Assembly (NCBI GenBank): GCA_963835215.1
Contig: CAWIES010000002.1
Span: forward strand, 434,001-498,000
Source of the DNA: Roseiarcus sp963835215
GTDB lineage: Bacteria; Pseudomonadota; Alphaproteobacteria; Rhizobiales; Beijerinckiaceae
Direction of reading: 5' to 3'
DNA: 64,000 bases
Part shown: positions 44,583-51,950 of the stretch, piece by piece
Position numbering within the stretch: position 1 is the first letter of the stretch
Layout of the letters: every line of letters starts with the position of its first letter
The notes under the pieces: model-generated
Told to the model about the DNA's origin: nothing
Database searches by the model: none
Seen by the model: only the letters and a program-made list of their open reading frames with translations
Position numbers and translations under genes: made by a program

Positions 44583-44679
44583 CGGACTTACTGTCCGCAA
44601 CGCGCCACCGATTCCGCGCGGGTCGCGAGCGGAACGAAAAGGCGGCGCAGCGGAATGAGAGGTCGCGGCGCGGCTGGGC

Positions 44680-44955
44680 TCAGTGGCGGTATTGCTGGAT
44701 GCGCGTGGTGCGCAGGCCGGCGAGGCCATGCTGGTCGATCGAAGCCTGCCAGGACAGGAATTCGTCGACGGTGAGCGTATAGCGGGAGCAGGCTTCCTCG
44801 AGCGAAATCAAGCCGCCGCGCACAGCGGCGACCACCTCGGCCTTGCGCCGGATGACCCAGCGCTTGGTTGAAGTCGGCGGCAGATCGGCGATCGTCAGCG
44901 GGCTCCCGTCCGGACCGATGACGTACTTCACCCTCGGTCGAAGCGCTTCACTCAT
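44680..44955 (-). CDS. sciP: CtrA inhibitor SciP (DUF1153)
   Basis: A 91-residue HTH protein matching SciP, the small CtrA inhibitory protein of the alphaproteobacterial cell-cycle network: RPRVKYVIGPDGSPLTIADLPPTSTKRWVIRRKAEVVAAVRGGLISLEEACSRYTLTVDEFLSWQ. SciP represses CtrA-activated promoters late in the cycle. Start ATG at 44955 (MSEALRPR) is preferred over an upstream codon at 44988 because homologues begin there. A CtrA-box-like site lies 56-70 nt upstream. Confidence 0.93.
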   Translation of the reverse strand: MSEALRPRVKYVIGPDGSPLTIADLPPTSTKRWVIRRKAEVVAAVRGGLISLEEACSRYTLTVDEFLSWQASIDQHGLAGLRTTRIQQYRH

Positions 44956-45010
44956 GTCACTCTCACACTCGAACGCAAGAACTCTCAATGTGAAATCTAA
45001 GCCTCGTCGC

Positions 45011-45025
45011 TTAAGATTTGCCTAA
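45011..45025 (-). promoter_or_regulatory. CtrA-box-like site upstream of sciP
   Basis: TTAA-N7-CTAA at 45011-45025 (TTAG-N7-TTAA on the sciP strand) matches seven of eight fixed positions of the CtrA consensus TTAA-N7-TTAA. It lies in the sciP-mnmA divergent region. sciP is a CtrA-activated gene in Caulobacter. Confidence 0.55.
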
Positions 45026-45081
45026 GCGCAAACGGTTGAAATTCTTTACAAAAGGTTTCAATTGGCCGGGCTTTTCGTAAG

Positions 45082-45115
45082 GCGCCGCCGCTTCTCCGCG
45101 GCAGGGGCGCTTTTT
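45082..45115 (+). terminator. Hairpin with T-run in the mnmA upstream region
   Basis: Nested inverted repeats GCGCC...GGGCGC and GCCGC...GCGGC are followed by TTTTT on the plus strand, about 70 nt before the mnmA start. This could be a leader attenuator or the end of a short transcript. No riboswitch is recognised. Confidence 0.4.
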
Positions 45116-45183
45116 CCCTGCCTTGGCCACAGTCGAATGATATAAGTCCGCCAACTGGTCATACCGGCCTCGGACATCGACTC

Positions 45184-46347
45184 TTGCTCGCTTCAGAACT
45201 TGCCCAGGACGCAGCGGCGCGTCCCCTCAACAGCCTCGGCCTGCCCAAGGCCCCGCGCGACACGCGGGTCGTCGTGGCGATGTCGGGCGGGGTCGATTCC
45301 AGCGTCGTGGCGGCGCTGCTCGCGCGCGAGGGTTACGATGTCCTCGGCCTCACGATGCAGCTCTACGATCATGGCGAGGCGACCCATCGCAAGGGCGCCT
45401 GCTGTGCGGGTCAGGACATCCACGATGCGCGCGACGTCGCTCAGCGGCTCGGCGTGCCCCATTACGTGCTCGACTACGAGAGCCGCTTCCGCGAGAAGGT
45501 GATCGAGCCGTTCGCGCGCGCCTATGTCGCGGGCGAGACGCCGATCCCTTGCGTTGCCTGCAACCAGCACATGAAGTTCGCCGACCTGTTCGGGGCGGCG
45601 CGCGATCTTGGCGCCGACTTGCTCGTCACCGGCCATTACGTCGTCTCGCAGGACGACGGCTACGGCGGTCGGGCGCTTTACCGCGCCGCCGATCCCGACC
45701 GCGACCAGAGCTACTTCCTATTCGCCACGACGCGCGAGCAGTTGGCGATGCTGCGCTTCCCGCTCGGCGGCCTGTTGAAGCCGCAGGTGCGCGCGCTCGC
45801 CCATGAATTCGGCCTCGCCATCGCCGACAAGGCCGACAGCCAGGACATCTGTTTCGTTCCCGCCGGGCACTACAGCCAGGTGATCGAGCGGCTGCTGCCG
45901 GGCGCGGCGGAAGTGGGCGAAATCGTCCATCTCGACGGGCGCGTGCTCGGGCGCCACGCCGGCATCCTCCACTACACGATCGGCCAGCGCCGTGGTCTCG
46001 GCGTCGCCGCCGCCGAGCCGCTCTATGTCGTTGCGCTCGACGCGCGCAAGGCGCAGGTGATCGTCGGGCCGCGCGAGGCGCTGAGCACGCCTCGCATTCG
46101 CTTACGCGACGTCAACTGGATCGGCGAGAGCGAACTTGACCATCTTCCTCAGGACGGCATGACGATCGGCGCGCGCGTGCGCTCGACCCGTGCGCCCACT
46201 CCCGCGCGGCTGCTGCCGGGAGGGGAGATCGAATTCGAAGAGCCGGAGATCGGCGTCTCACCCGGGCAGGCCTGTGTCTTCTATGAGTCCTGCGAGCCGC
46301 AGGCGCGGGTGCTGGGCGGCGGCTTCATCGTCGCGGCTTCGCAGTAA
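45184..46347 (+). CDS. mnmA: tRNA-specific 2-thiouridylase MnmA
   Basis: MnmA thiolates U34 of Glu/Gln/Lys tRNAs. PP-loop motif VVVAMSGGVDSSVVAALLAREGYDVLGLTMQLYDH; catalytic cysteines in CVACNQHMKF and SQDICFVPAGHY; YTIGQRRGLG and CVFYESCEP at the C-terminal barrel. About 387 residues from a TTG at 45184. A later start near the VVVAM segment is possible. Confidence 0.95.
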   Translation: MLASELAQDAAARPLNSLGLPKAPRDTRVVVAMSGGVDSSVVAALLAREGYDVLGLTMQLYDHGEATHRKGACCAGQDIHDARDVAQRLGVPHYVLDYESRFREKVIEPFARAYVAGETPIPCVACNQHMKFADLFGAARDLGADLLVTGHYVVSQDDGYGGRALYRAADPDRDQSYFLFATTREQLAMLRFPLGGLLKPQVRALAHEFGLAIADKADSQDICFVPAGHYSQVIERLLPGAAEVGEIVHLDGRVLGRHAGILHYTIGQRRGLGVAAAEPLYVVALDARKAQVIVGPREALSTPRIRLRDVNWIGESELDHLPQDGMTIGARVRSTRAPTPARLLPGGEIEFEEPEIGVSPGQACVFYESCEPQARVLGGGFIVAASQ

Positions 46348-46375
46348 GAGCCGCCGGAGCGATCAAGGAGCGGCC

Positions 46376-46579
46376 ATGGCTGGGTTCGACGACGACGCTC
46401 TCAGCATCAAACGCCCCAAGCCGCCGGTTCACGAGATCGGCCAGATTATCGACGATATCTCCGCGCCCGAACTTGCCGAGCGCATCGCGGCGCTAAGGCA
46501 AGAGATCGACCGGCTCGAGAGCGCCATCGCCGCGCGCGAAGCGACCAAGAACGCCGCCGCAGCCTTTTTCAAACGCTAG
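46376..46579 (+). CDS. DUF1192 family small protein
   Basis: A 67-residue protein (MAGFDDDALSIKRPKPPVHEIGQIIDDISAPELAERIAALRQEIDRLESAIAAREATKNAAAAFFKR) of the DUF1192 family found in alphaproteobacteria. The C-terminal half is a helical/coiled-coil-like segment. Function unknown. It starts 28 nt after mnmA with GGAG upstream. Confidence 0.85.
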   Translation: MAGFDDDALSIKRPKPPVHEIGQIIDDISAPELAERIAALRQEIDRLESAIAAREATKNAAAAFFKR

Positions 46580-46752
46580 GCAACCTGTCGCGTTTCGAGA
46601 CGCCGGCGGTTTTTGGCGCCCTTTGAAGCGCTCTGGCGGTCAAAAGTAACCGAACATTAACGATTACGAGTTATGAAGGAGTTCGATCCGATCTTTGGAT
46701 CCCGAATAGCTCCTATTCGTTCTGTTTGACGCCTCCCAGCCAATCGACCTCT

Positions 46753-46779
46753 CAGCCGCCTTCGGGCGGCTGTTTTTTT
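46753..46779 (+). terminator. Intrinsic terminator upstream of rcdA
   Basis: CAGCCGCC-TTCG-GGCGGCTG followed by seven T residues: a perfect 8-bp stem with a stable TTCG tetraloop. Confidence 0.92.
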
Positions 46780-46799
46780 GCGTTTTCTTAGCCACCGGG

Positions 46800-46814
46800 T
46801 TAGCATTTTGTTAA
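46800..46814 (+). promoter_or_regulatory. CtrA-box-like site upstream of rcdA
   Basis: TTAG-N7-TTAA, seven of eight consensus positions, 130 nt upstream of the rcdA ATG and just past the preceding terminator. CtrA activation of rcdA is established in Caulobacter. Confidence 0.55.
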
Positions 46815-46944
46815 CCTTAGTGAAAAGTAAACAGCCGCTCGGCGCGGCGCGGCGTTAATCTTGCGATGCGTCGACTGGCGGCGGCTCACGCGTGCGGGTC
46901 TGGCACAGCGTGTCGCGACCAATGCGTGCGCGGGGGAGAGGTCT

Positions 46945-47496
46945 ATGAGGCGTAGTGACGGGTCGGCGCAGAGCGCGGCGTTCGTTGGGAGCGCGGCCAA
47001 TATGGTTTCGTTCTTCCATCGGCTCGCTGGCTCCGAAGCGTTCAAGACCTTGTTTCGCGAGGGCATGAGTCTCGTCGAAGAGACCGCCGCCTATCTCGAT
47101 GGGCCGGGACGCGACGAGTCGCGCCGCCTGGCGCGCCCGCTGGCGCTCGCCTATGCGACCGAGAGCATGCGCCTGACCACAAGATTGATGCAGGTCGCTT
47201 CGTGGCTGCTGCTGCAGCGCGCCGTCAACGAGGGCGAGTTGACCTTCGCCCAGGCGCGTTCGGAAAAGCACCGGGTGCGGCTCGCCGAGCAGGAGGTCGC
47301 TTGCCCGGCCGAGCTTTACGATCAACTGCCCGAGGCGCTGCGCGTCTTCTCGCAAAAATCGCTACGCCTGCAGGCGCGAGTCGCCCACCTCGATCGCTCG
47401 CTCGCCGCCGCCGAGGCGCTGACGCCGCCGCCGCCACCGGAATTGAGCGCCGTCGCGGCGCAGGTGGAGCGTCTGCGGGCCGCCTTCGCCGGCTGA
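46945..47496 (+). CDS. rcdA: RcdA, regulator of CtrA degradation (DUF1465)
   Basis: A 183-residue protein of the DUF1465/RcdA family: AANMVSFFHRLAGSEAFKTLFREGMSLVEETAAYLDGPGRDESRRLARPLALAYATESMRLTTRLMQVASWLLLQRAVNEGELTFAQARSEKHRVRL. RcdA is an adaptor that helps ClpXP (with PopA and CpdR) degrade CtrA at the G1-S transition. Start ATG at 46945 follows a GGGGGAGAGG site. A CtrA-box-like site upstream suggests feedback control. Confidence 0.9.
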   Translation: MRRSDGSAQSAAFVGSAANMVSFFHRLAGSEAFKTLFREGMSLVEETAAYLDGPGRDESRRLARPLALAYATESMRLTTRLMQVASWLLLQRAVNEGELTFAQARSEKHRVRLAEQEVACPAELYDQLPEALRVFSQKSLRLQARVAHLDRSLAAAEALTPPPPPELSAVAAQVERLRAAFAG

Positions 47497-47599
47497 CCGG
47501 ACCGGCTAAGCCAAGCTTTCGGCGCGCGCTCTTGCGCCGCCGCATTTTTGGCCGCATTGCTCGGCACGAATGCCCCGTTCCGAAGCCAAAACAACCGCC

Positions 47600-48256
47600 A
47601 TGGCCACCTCCGACTGCCGGCTCTATCTGTTCACGCCGCCGCTGACGCCGGCCGCGCTCGCCGACTTTGCGCCGCGCTTGAGCGAGGCGCTCGGCGCCGG
47701 CGACGTCGCTAGCGTGCTGCTGCGCTTCGCCCCTGAAGCGCAGGGCGACGCCAGGCGCATCGCCGAGCGGCTGCTGGCGGCTACCGCGCCCTACGAGGCG
47801 GCGATTCTGCTCGAAGGCGACCCGCGGCTCGCGGCGCGCGTCGGCGCCGACGGCGTGCATGTCGCTGGCGCAGGCGAGGCGTTCGCCGAAGCTCTGGCGA
47901 GCCTCCAGCCAGAACGCATCGTTGGCGCGGGCGGGTTACGCAGTCGCGACGACGCGATGGCCGCCGGCGAGGCTGGCGCCGACTATGTGATGTTCGGCGA
48001 ACCGCGCCGCGACGGTTTCGTCCCGCCGCTCGCCGAGACCGTCGAGCGCGTCGCCTGGTGGGCGGAGATTTTCCAGACGCCGTGCGTCGGCTACGCGGCG
48101 CAGCTCGACGACGTGAGCGCGCTGGCGGCTGCCGGCGCGGATTTCGTTGCGCTCGGCGAGGCGGTCTGGGGCGCGAGTTCGGTCGCAAAAGCGATCGTTG
48201 CGGCGACGGCGGCGGTGGCGATCGCCGTAGCGGCGCGTGCGGACACCGGCGCATGA
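47600..48256 (+). CDS. thiE: Thiamine phosphate synthase family protein (ThiE-like)
   Basis: A 218-residue TIM-barrel protein like thiamine-phosphate synthase: LYLFTPPLTPAALADFAPRLSEAL, ILLEGDPRLAARVGADGVHVAG, IVGAGGLRSRDDAMAAGEAGADYVMFGEP, GADFVALGEAVWG. The phosphate-binding GADYVMFGEP and GADFVALGE strands are present, but the classical GxHxGQxD motif is reduced to GADGVHVAGAGEAF, so enzyme activity is not certain. Start ATG at 47600. Its stop overlaps the Sel1 gene start (ATGA). Confidence 0.75.
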   Translation: MATSDCRLYLFTPPLTPAALADFAPRLSEALGAGDVASVLLRFAPEAQGDARRIAERLLAATAPYEAAILLEGDPRLAARVGADGVHVAGAGEAFAEALASLQPERIVGAGGLRSRDDAMAAGEAGADYVMFGEPRRDGFVPPLAETVERVAWWAEIFQTPCVGYAAQLDDVSALAAAGADFVALGEAVWGASSVAKAIVAATAAVAIAVAARADTGA

Positions 48257-49224
48257 GAGGGATCGCTCGCTTTTGCCTCGCGGCTGGCCTCGCGCTGGCG
48301 CTCCCCGCCGCCGCGCAGACGCTCGCCCCGCCGTTCCTCGCGCCCACCCCTGCCGCTGCGCCGGTCGGGACGCCGGCGGGCGCGCCGGGAGATGTGGCCT
48401 TCGGCGCTTATCAGCGCGGCTATTTCCTCACCGCATTGCACGAAGCGCAGCGGCGCGTCGCCAGCGATCCTAAAGACGCTACGGCGATGACCCTGATCGG
48501 CGAGATCTATACCGACGGCTACGCCGTGCCCCGCAGCGACGTGGAGGCCGCGCGCTGGTTTCGCGTCGCAGCGGGCCTGGGCGATCGCGAAGCGGCGTTC
48601 GCGCTCGGCGTCATGCTGCTCAACGGCGCCTCGGGCATCCCCGCCGACCACGCCGCCGCCAAGGCGCTGTTCGAACAGGCCGCGGCGAAGGGCCAGGCCG
48701 GGGCGCTCTACAATCTCGGCGTCATGGCGATCGGCGACACAGCGGCGGGCGTGCCCGACTTCGCCAAGGCCGCCGACTTCTTTCACCGCGCCGCGGAGGG
48801 CGGCGATGGCGACGCCGCCTATTCCTACGGCGTGCTGCTGCGCGAGGGCAAAGGCGCGCCGCTCGACACCGAGGCAGCCGCGCATTGGCTCAAGCGCGCC
48901 TCTGACGCCGGCGTCCCCGCCGGTCAGGTCGAATACGCCATCATGCTGTTCAACGGCATCGGCGTGACCAAAGACGAACAGGGCGCGGCCAAGCTGTTCC
49001 TGCGCGCCGCCGCGCGCAACAACCCGATCGCCCAGAATCGTCTCGCCCATCTGTTCGTCTTGGGACGCGGCGTCGACAAGGATTTGGTCGAAGCGGCGAC
49101 CTGGAACCGCTTCGCCAAAGCCGCCGGCATCGACGATCCCGAGCTCGACGCCGCAACCTCTGGCCTGACAGCGGACGAGAACAAGCGCGTCGACGAGCTG
49201 GTCCACCGGCAATCGTCGTTCTGA
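48253..49224 (+). CDS. Secreted Sel1-like repeat protein
   Basis: A 323-residue protein with a signal peptide (MRGIARFCLAAGLALALPAAAQT) and at least six Sel1-like (TPR-type) repeats, e.g. AAKALFEQAAAKGQAGALYNLGVMAIGD, AADFFHRAAEGGDGDAAYSYGVLLREG, AAHWLKRASDAGVPAGQVEYAIMLFNG and AAKLFLRAAARNNPIAQNRLAHLFVLG. Such repeats are protein-interaction scaffolds, here probably periplasmic. Co-translated with the ThiE-like gene. Confidence 0.88.
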   Translation: MRGIARFCLAAGLALALPAAAQTLAPPFLAPTPAAAPVGTPAGAPGDVAFGAYQRGYFLTALHEAQRRVASDPKDATAMTLIGEIYTDGYAVPRSDVEAARWFRVAAGLGDREAAFALGVMLLNGASGIPADHAAAKALFEQAAAKGQAGALYNLGVMAIGDTAAGVPDFAKAADFFHRAAEGGDGDAAYSYGVLLREGKGAPLDTEAAAHWLKRASDAGVPAGQVEYAIMLFNGIGVTKDEQGAAKLFLRAAARNNPIAQNRLAHLFVLGRGVDKDLVEAATWNRFAKAAGIDDPELDAATSGLTADENKRVDELVHRQSSF

Positions 49225-49242
49225 GTTTGGCGCCGGCGGCGT

Positions 49243-49746
49243 TCAGTCGTGGAAACTTCGTCCCCGCCGCGCCTCGCCGAGCGCGCGCATCAGCGCGGCG
49301 GCGAAGGTCTGCTTTTCGTCGGCGCCGAGAAACGCGGCGATCTCGAGCCGACGCCCGCCGCTGCGCAGCGCTAGCTTTTGCGCCGTCGGCGCCGCGCCCT
49401 CGCCGCGCTCGAGCGTCACCCAAGCCGGATTGAAGCGCCATTCGCGCCGTGCGCCTGCCGGGTTCACGCGCGCAAACTGCAATTCGAGATAGGTGACGCG
49501 GTAGTCCTCGTACGCCCGCGCGGAGCGGAAGCTGGCGCGGAAGGCCAACCAGAGCAGCGCGACGTCGAGGCCGAGAAAGCCGATGATCGGCCACGCGCCG
49601 ATGAGATAGAAGGGCAGGCTGAACAGCGCGCTGGCGACAAAGGTCGCCGCCATCACCCGGCGCGCGCCCGCCGGCGTCAGGGAACGGCGCGGCGAAAGTC
49701 GCGCCGCGAAGATCGCCGCATCTTCGGCGACAGACCCTTCGTCCAT
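49243..49746 (-). CDS. DUF2244 integral membrane protein
   Basis: A 167-residue DUF2244 protein. After LSPRRSLTPAGARRVMAATFVASALFSLPFYLIGAWPIIGFLGLDVALLWLAFRASFRSARAYEDY, with two adjacent transmembrane helices, the C-terminal domain reads VTYLELQFARVNPAGARREWRFNPAWVTLERGE. Function unknown. Start ATG at 49746 (MDEGSVAEDA); the frame extends 16 codons upstream. Divergent from nth. Confidence 0.85.
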   Translation of the reverse strand: MDEGSVAEDAAIFAARLSPRRSLTPAGARRVMAATFVASALFSLPFYLIGAWPIIGFLGLDVALLWLAFRASFRSARAYEDYRVTYLELQFARVNPAGARREWRFNPAWVTLERGEGAAPTAQKLALRSGGRRLEIAAFLGADEKQTFAAALMRALGEARRGRSFHD

Positions 49747-49807
49747 GGGCGCCCTCAACAGGATGCCGCCGCTTGGCGGCTTCTGGAGCGCCAACTATAA
49801 AGCCGAC

Positions 49808-50533
49808 ATGGCGCAAGGCAAACCGATCGTTTCTCGTCCCGGCAAGGTCGTGAAAAAGACCGGAGCGATAAACGCTGGGGCGAGGAAGAACGCTGAAGCC
49901 GAGGCCGCGCGCGTCACGGAGATCTTCGCCCGCTTCGCCGCCGCCATGCCCGAACCCAAAAGCGAACTCGAATACCGCGATCCCTTCACGCTGCTGGTCG
50001 CCGTCGTGCTGTCGGCGCAGGCGACCGACGTCGGCGTCAACAAGGCGACCCGCGGGCTGTTCGCGCATCGCCGACACGCCGGCGAAGATGGTCGGCGCTC
50101 GGCGAAGCGGGCCTCACCGAGACGGATCAAGACGATCGGCCTCTTTCGCACCAAGGCCAAGAACGTCATCGCGCTATCGCAGGCGCTGATCCGCGAACAC
50201 GGCGGCGAGACGCCGCAGGACCGCGACGCGCTCGAGGCGTTGCCCGGCGTCGGGCGCAAGACCGCCAATGTCGTGCTCAACGTCGCCTTCGGCGTGCCGA
50301 CGCTCGCGGTCGACACCCACGTCTTCCGCGTCGCCAATCGCATTCCGCTGGCGCGCGGCAAAACGCCGCGCGAGGTCGAGGACGGGCTGATGGCGATCGT
50401 GCCGGCGCGTTATCTCGAACACGCCCACCATTGGCTGATCCTGCACGGCCGCTATGTCTGCAAGGCGCGCGCGCCGCTCTGCGCGCGCTGCGTCATCGCC
50501 GACCTCTGCCGTTTCCCCGACAAGACGGCGTGA
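49808..50533 (+). CDS. nth: Endonuclease III (three compensating extra bases)
   Basis: A bifunctional DNA glycosylase/AP lyase for oxidised pyrimidines. Helix-hairpin-helix ALEALPGVGRKTANVVLNVAFG, catalytic aspartate in VDTHVFRVANRI, and the 4Fe-4S loop CKARAPLCARCVIADLC. Between KATRGLFA and IKTIGLF the translation is aberrant (HRRHAGEDGRR...). Removing single bases at about 50066, 50094 and 50125 restores IADTPAKMVALGEAGLTET, the normal family sequence. Three insertions preserve the frame, so the open frame hides the damage. Start ATG at 49808. Confidence 0.9.
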   Translation: MAQGKPIVSRPGKVVKKTGAINAGARKNAEAEAARVTEIFARFAAAMPEPKSELEYRDPFTLLVAVVLSAQATDVGVNKATRGLFAHRRHAGEDGRRSAKRASPRRIKTIGLFRTKAKNVIALSQALIREHGGETPQDRDALEALPGVGRKTANVVLNVAFGVPTLAVDTHVFRVANRIPLARGKTPREVEDGLMAIVPARYLEHAHHWLILHGRYVCKARAPLCARCVIADLCRFPDKTA

Positions 50534-50563
50534 AGCGGACGATTCTCGGCGAGGCTGGAGGGA

Positions 50564-50640
50564 TGGTACCGCCACCCCGGATCGAACGGGGGACCTCTAG
50601 ATCCACAATCTAGCGCTCTAACCATCTGAGCTATGGCGGC
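50564..50640 (-). tRNA. tRNA-His (GTG anticodon)
   Basis: A 77-nt cloverleaf on the minus strand with encoded CCA. Acceptor GCCGCCA pairs with TGGCGGT, D-arm GCTC/GAGC, anticodon arm CTAGA-TTGTGGA-TCTAG with GTG at 50606-50604, T-arm CCCCG-TTCGATC-CGGGG. The discriminator is A73 and the 1:72 pair is G:U. No templated G-1:C73 is present, a trait reported for histidine tRNAs of a large alphaproteobacterial clade. Confidence 0.97.
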
Positions 50641-50714
50641 AACGGGCCGGGAAACTAGTGGCAAAGCCTGATGGTTGCAAGCTGCGGCCGGCCGACTCGA
50701 CCCGAGGCGAATGT

Positions 50715-50746
50715 CACAAAAAAACGCCGCCCGCAATGGGGCGGCG
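50715..50746 (-). terminator. Intrinsic terminator of the phasin operon
   Basis: On the minus strand CGCCGCCC, a short loop, GGGCGGCG, then TTTTTTT. It lies about 50 nt after the end of the second phasin gene. Confidence 0.9.
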
Positions 50747-50798
50747 CGACCGATGGCGGCGCCGGGGAGGCGGCGCGCCTATCGGCAAAACTTAACGC

Positions 50799-51308
50799 TT
50801 AGTGCGAGACGCTGAACGCCTTGGCGACCTGTTCCTTGATCGGCTGAACCGCGTCGAGGGCGGCCTTCTGGGCCAGCGCGCCGATCTCCTTGGCCTGGTC
50901 GGTGGCGGCGTCGATCTGCTTGCGCGCGAATTCGCCCTGCAGCTCGAAATAATCGGCGACGGTGGCGGCGGCGAAACTCGACTTGAGGAAGTCGAAATTG
51001 GCTTCGACATTGGCGCGCAGCGTATCGAACGCCTTGGCGTTGATCGCGACGACGCCGGCGCGGGCGGCGGCGTAGCTGGTTTCGAGCGCCGCAGCCGATT
51101 CGTCGGCGACGAGCTTGGCTTTCTCATAGGCGGCGCGGCTCTGGACGAGACCCTTCTCGACGCTCGCGCGCAAGGCGCCGGGAAACTCGCTCGGCGAAGC
51201 GGCGAGATCGGCGACGAGCGGCGCGGGCGCGCTGACGGCGGGCTGAAGCGAGGGCTCGGCTTGCGTCACGCTGGGCGCGGGAGTGGCTTTCTTCGAGGCT
51301 ATGGCCAT
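50799..51308 (-). CDS. Phasin family protein
   Basis: A 169-residue phasin-like protein: an alanine/proline-rich N-terminus, then an amphipathic helical region (AYEKAKLVADESAAALETSYAAARAGVVAINAKAFDTLRANVEANFDFLKSSFAAATVADYFELQGEFARKQIDAATDQAKEIGALAQKAA). Phasins coat polyhydroxybutyrate granules. The F-x2-Q-x-E-F-x-K/R-x-Q segment is shared with the neighbouring phasin, suggesting duplication. Confidence 0.88.
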   Translation of the reverse strand: MAIASKKATPAPSVTQAEPSLQPAVSAPAPLVADLAASPSEFPGALRASVEKGLVQSRAAYEKAKLVADESAAALETSYAAARAGVVAINAKAFDTLRANVEANFDFLKSSFAAATVADYFELQGEFARKQIDAATDQAKEIGALAQKAALDAVQPIKEQVAKAFSVSH

Positions 51309-51364
51309 GGTCGAAGGTCCTTGTTGCTAGAGGACGGTTGCGTTCTTGGACTGCGAGCGAACGA

Positions 51365-51730
51365 TCACTTCGTGTCCGGCGTCGCGCTCTTTTGCACGAG
51401 AGCGCCGATTTCCTTGGCCTGGGATTGGAGGTTGGCGAGCTGAGTCTTGAGGAACTCACTCTGCATCGCGAAGACTTCCTGCGGGTCTTTCGCCTGCACC
51501 AGCTTGTGGGCGAGTTCGAGCGCCGCGTTGACGTTCTGCTCGGTGAAGCCGAGCACCTGCGAGCCGACCGACTTCACATTCTGCTGCGCGGATTCGGTGG
51601 CGTTGTCGGCGGCGCCCATCGCCTTCTGGGCGACGGTGACAAAGCCTTCGAACGCCTTGCGAGCCTGATCGACGCTACGCTGGGCGAAATCGCGCAGATC
51701 GTTGGGAACTTCAAACGGGGGATTGGTCAT
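51365..51730 (-). CDS. Phasin family protein
   Basis: A 121-residue phasin: VPNDLRDFAQRSVDQARKAFEGFVTVAQKAMGAADNATESAQQNVKSVGSQVLGFTEQNVNAALELAHKLVQAKDPQEVFAMQSEFLKTQLANLQSQAKEIGALVQKSA. Start ATG at 51730 (MTNPPF); the frame remains open upstream but homologues begin here. Upstream lies a TGC-rich palindrome that may bind PhaR. Same orientation as the second phasin, about 56 nt away, with one terminator after both. Confidence 0.92.
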   Translation of the reverse strand: MTNPPFEVPNDLRDFAQRSVDQARKAFEGFVTVAQKAMGAADNATESAQQNVKSVGSQVLGFTEQNVNAALELAHKLVQAKDPQEVFAMQSEFLKTQLANLQSQAKEIGALVQKSATPDTK

Positions 51731-51796
51731 GGCGGGCCTCGGGTGCGGCGCAGGTGATTGCTGTGCCAGCTTCGGCGAGCTTATAGGCTGTTCTTT

Positions 51797-51809
51797 GTTG
51801 CAGTGCAAC
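51797..51809. promoter_or_regulatory. Candidate PhaR operator upstream of the phasins
   Basis: GTTGCAGTGCAAC is a perfect palindrome around one central base, about 67 nt upstream of the phasin ATG. PhaR repressors of alphaproteobacteria bind TGC-rich inverted repeats at phasin promoters. A further TGCGATGCA segment follows at about 51817-51825. Confidence 0.5.
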
Positions 51810-51886
51810 ATAATCGTGCGATGCAATACAAATTAACCGGCGCGGCGGCCGGCGGGGACTGGGCGCAGGAAATGCGAGCAAATCCA

Positions 51887-51901
51887 TTAAGTTTTTGGTA
51901 A
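51887..51901 (+). promoter_or_regulatory. CtrA-box-like site upstream of the histidine kinase
   Basis: TTAA-N7-GTAA, seven of eight consensus positions, 50 nt before the kinase ATG at 51951. Confidence 0.45.
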
Positions 51902-51950
51902 GCATGACTTCGCGGGTCCGCCCGCGCCCTGAAAAACCGCACCCTCGCCG

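Larger units (their letters stand above)
46580..46944. other. 365-base intergenic region between DUF1192 gene and rcdA
   Basis: No protein gene. It holds an AT-richer segment (about 46640-46700), a perfect terminator at 46753-46779 and a CtrA-box-like site at 46800-46814. The ~110 bases before the terminator could be the 3' UTR of the DUF1192 transcript or a small RNA. GGGGGAGAGG just upstream of 46945 is the rcdA ribosome-binding site. Confidence 0.6.

Noticed and set aside
45082..45115. A riboswitch upstream of mnmA.
   Set aside because: Only a simple nested hairpin with T-run is present; no conserved aptamer elements were recognised.
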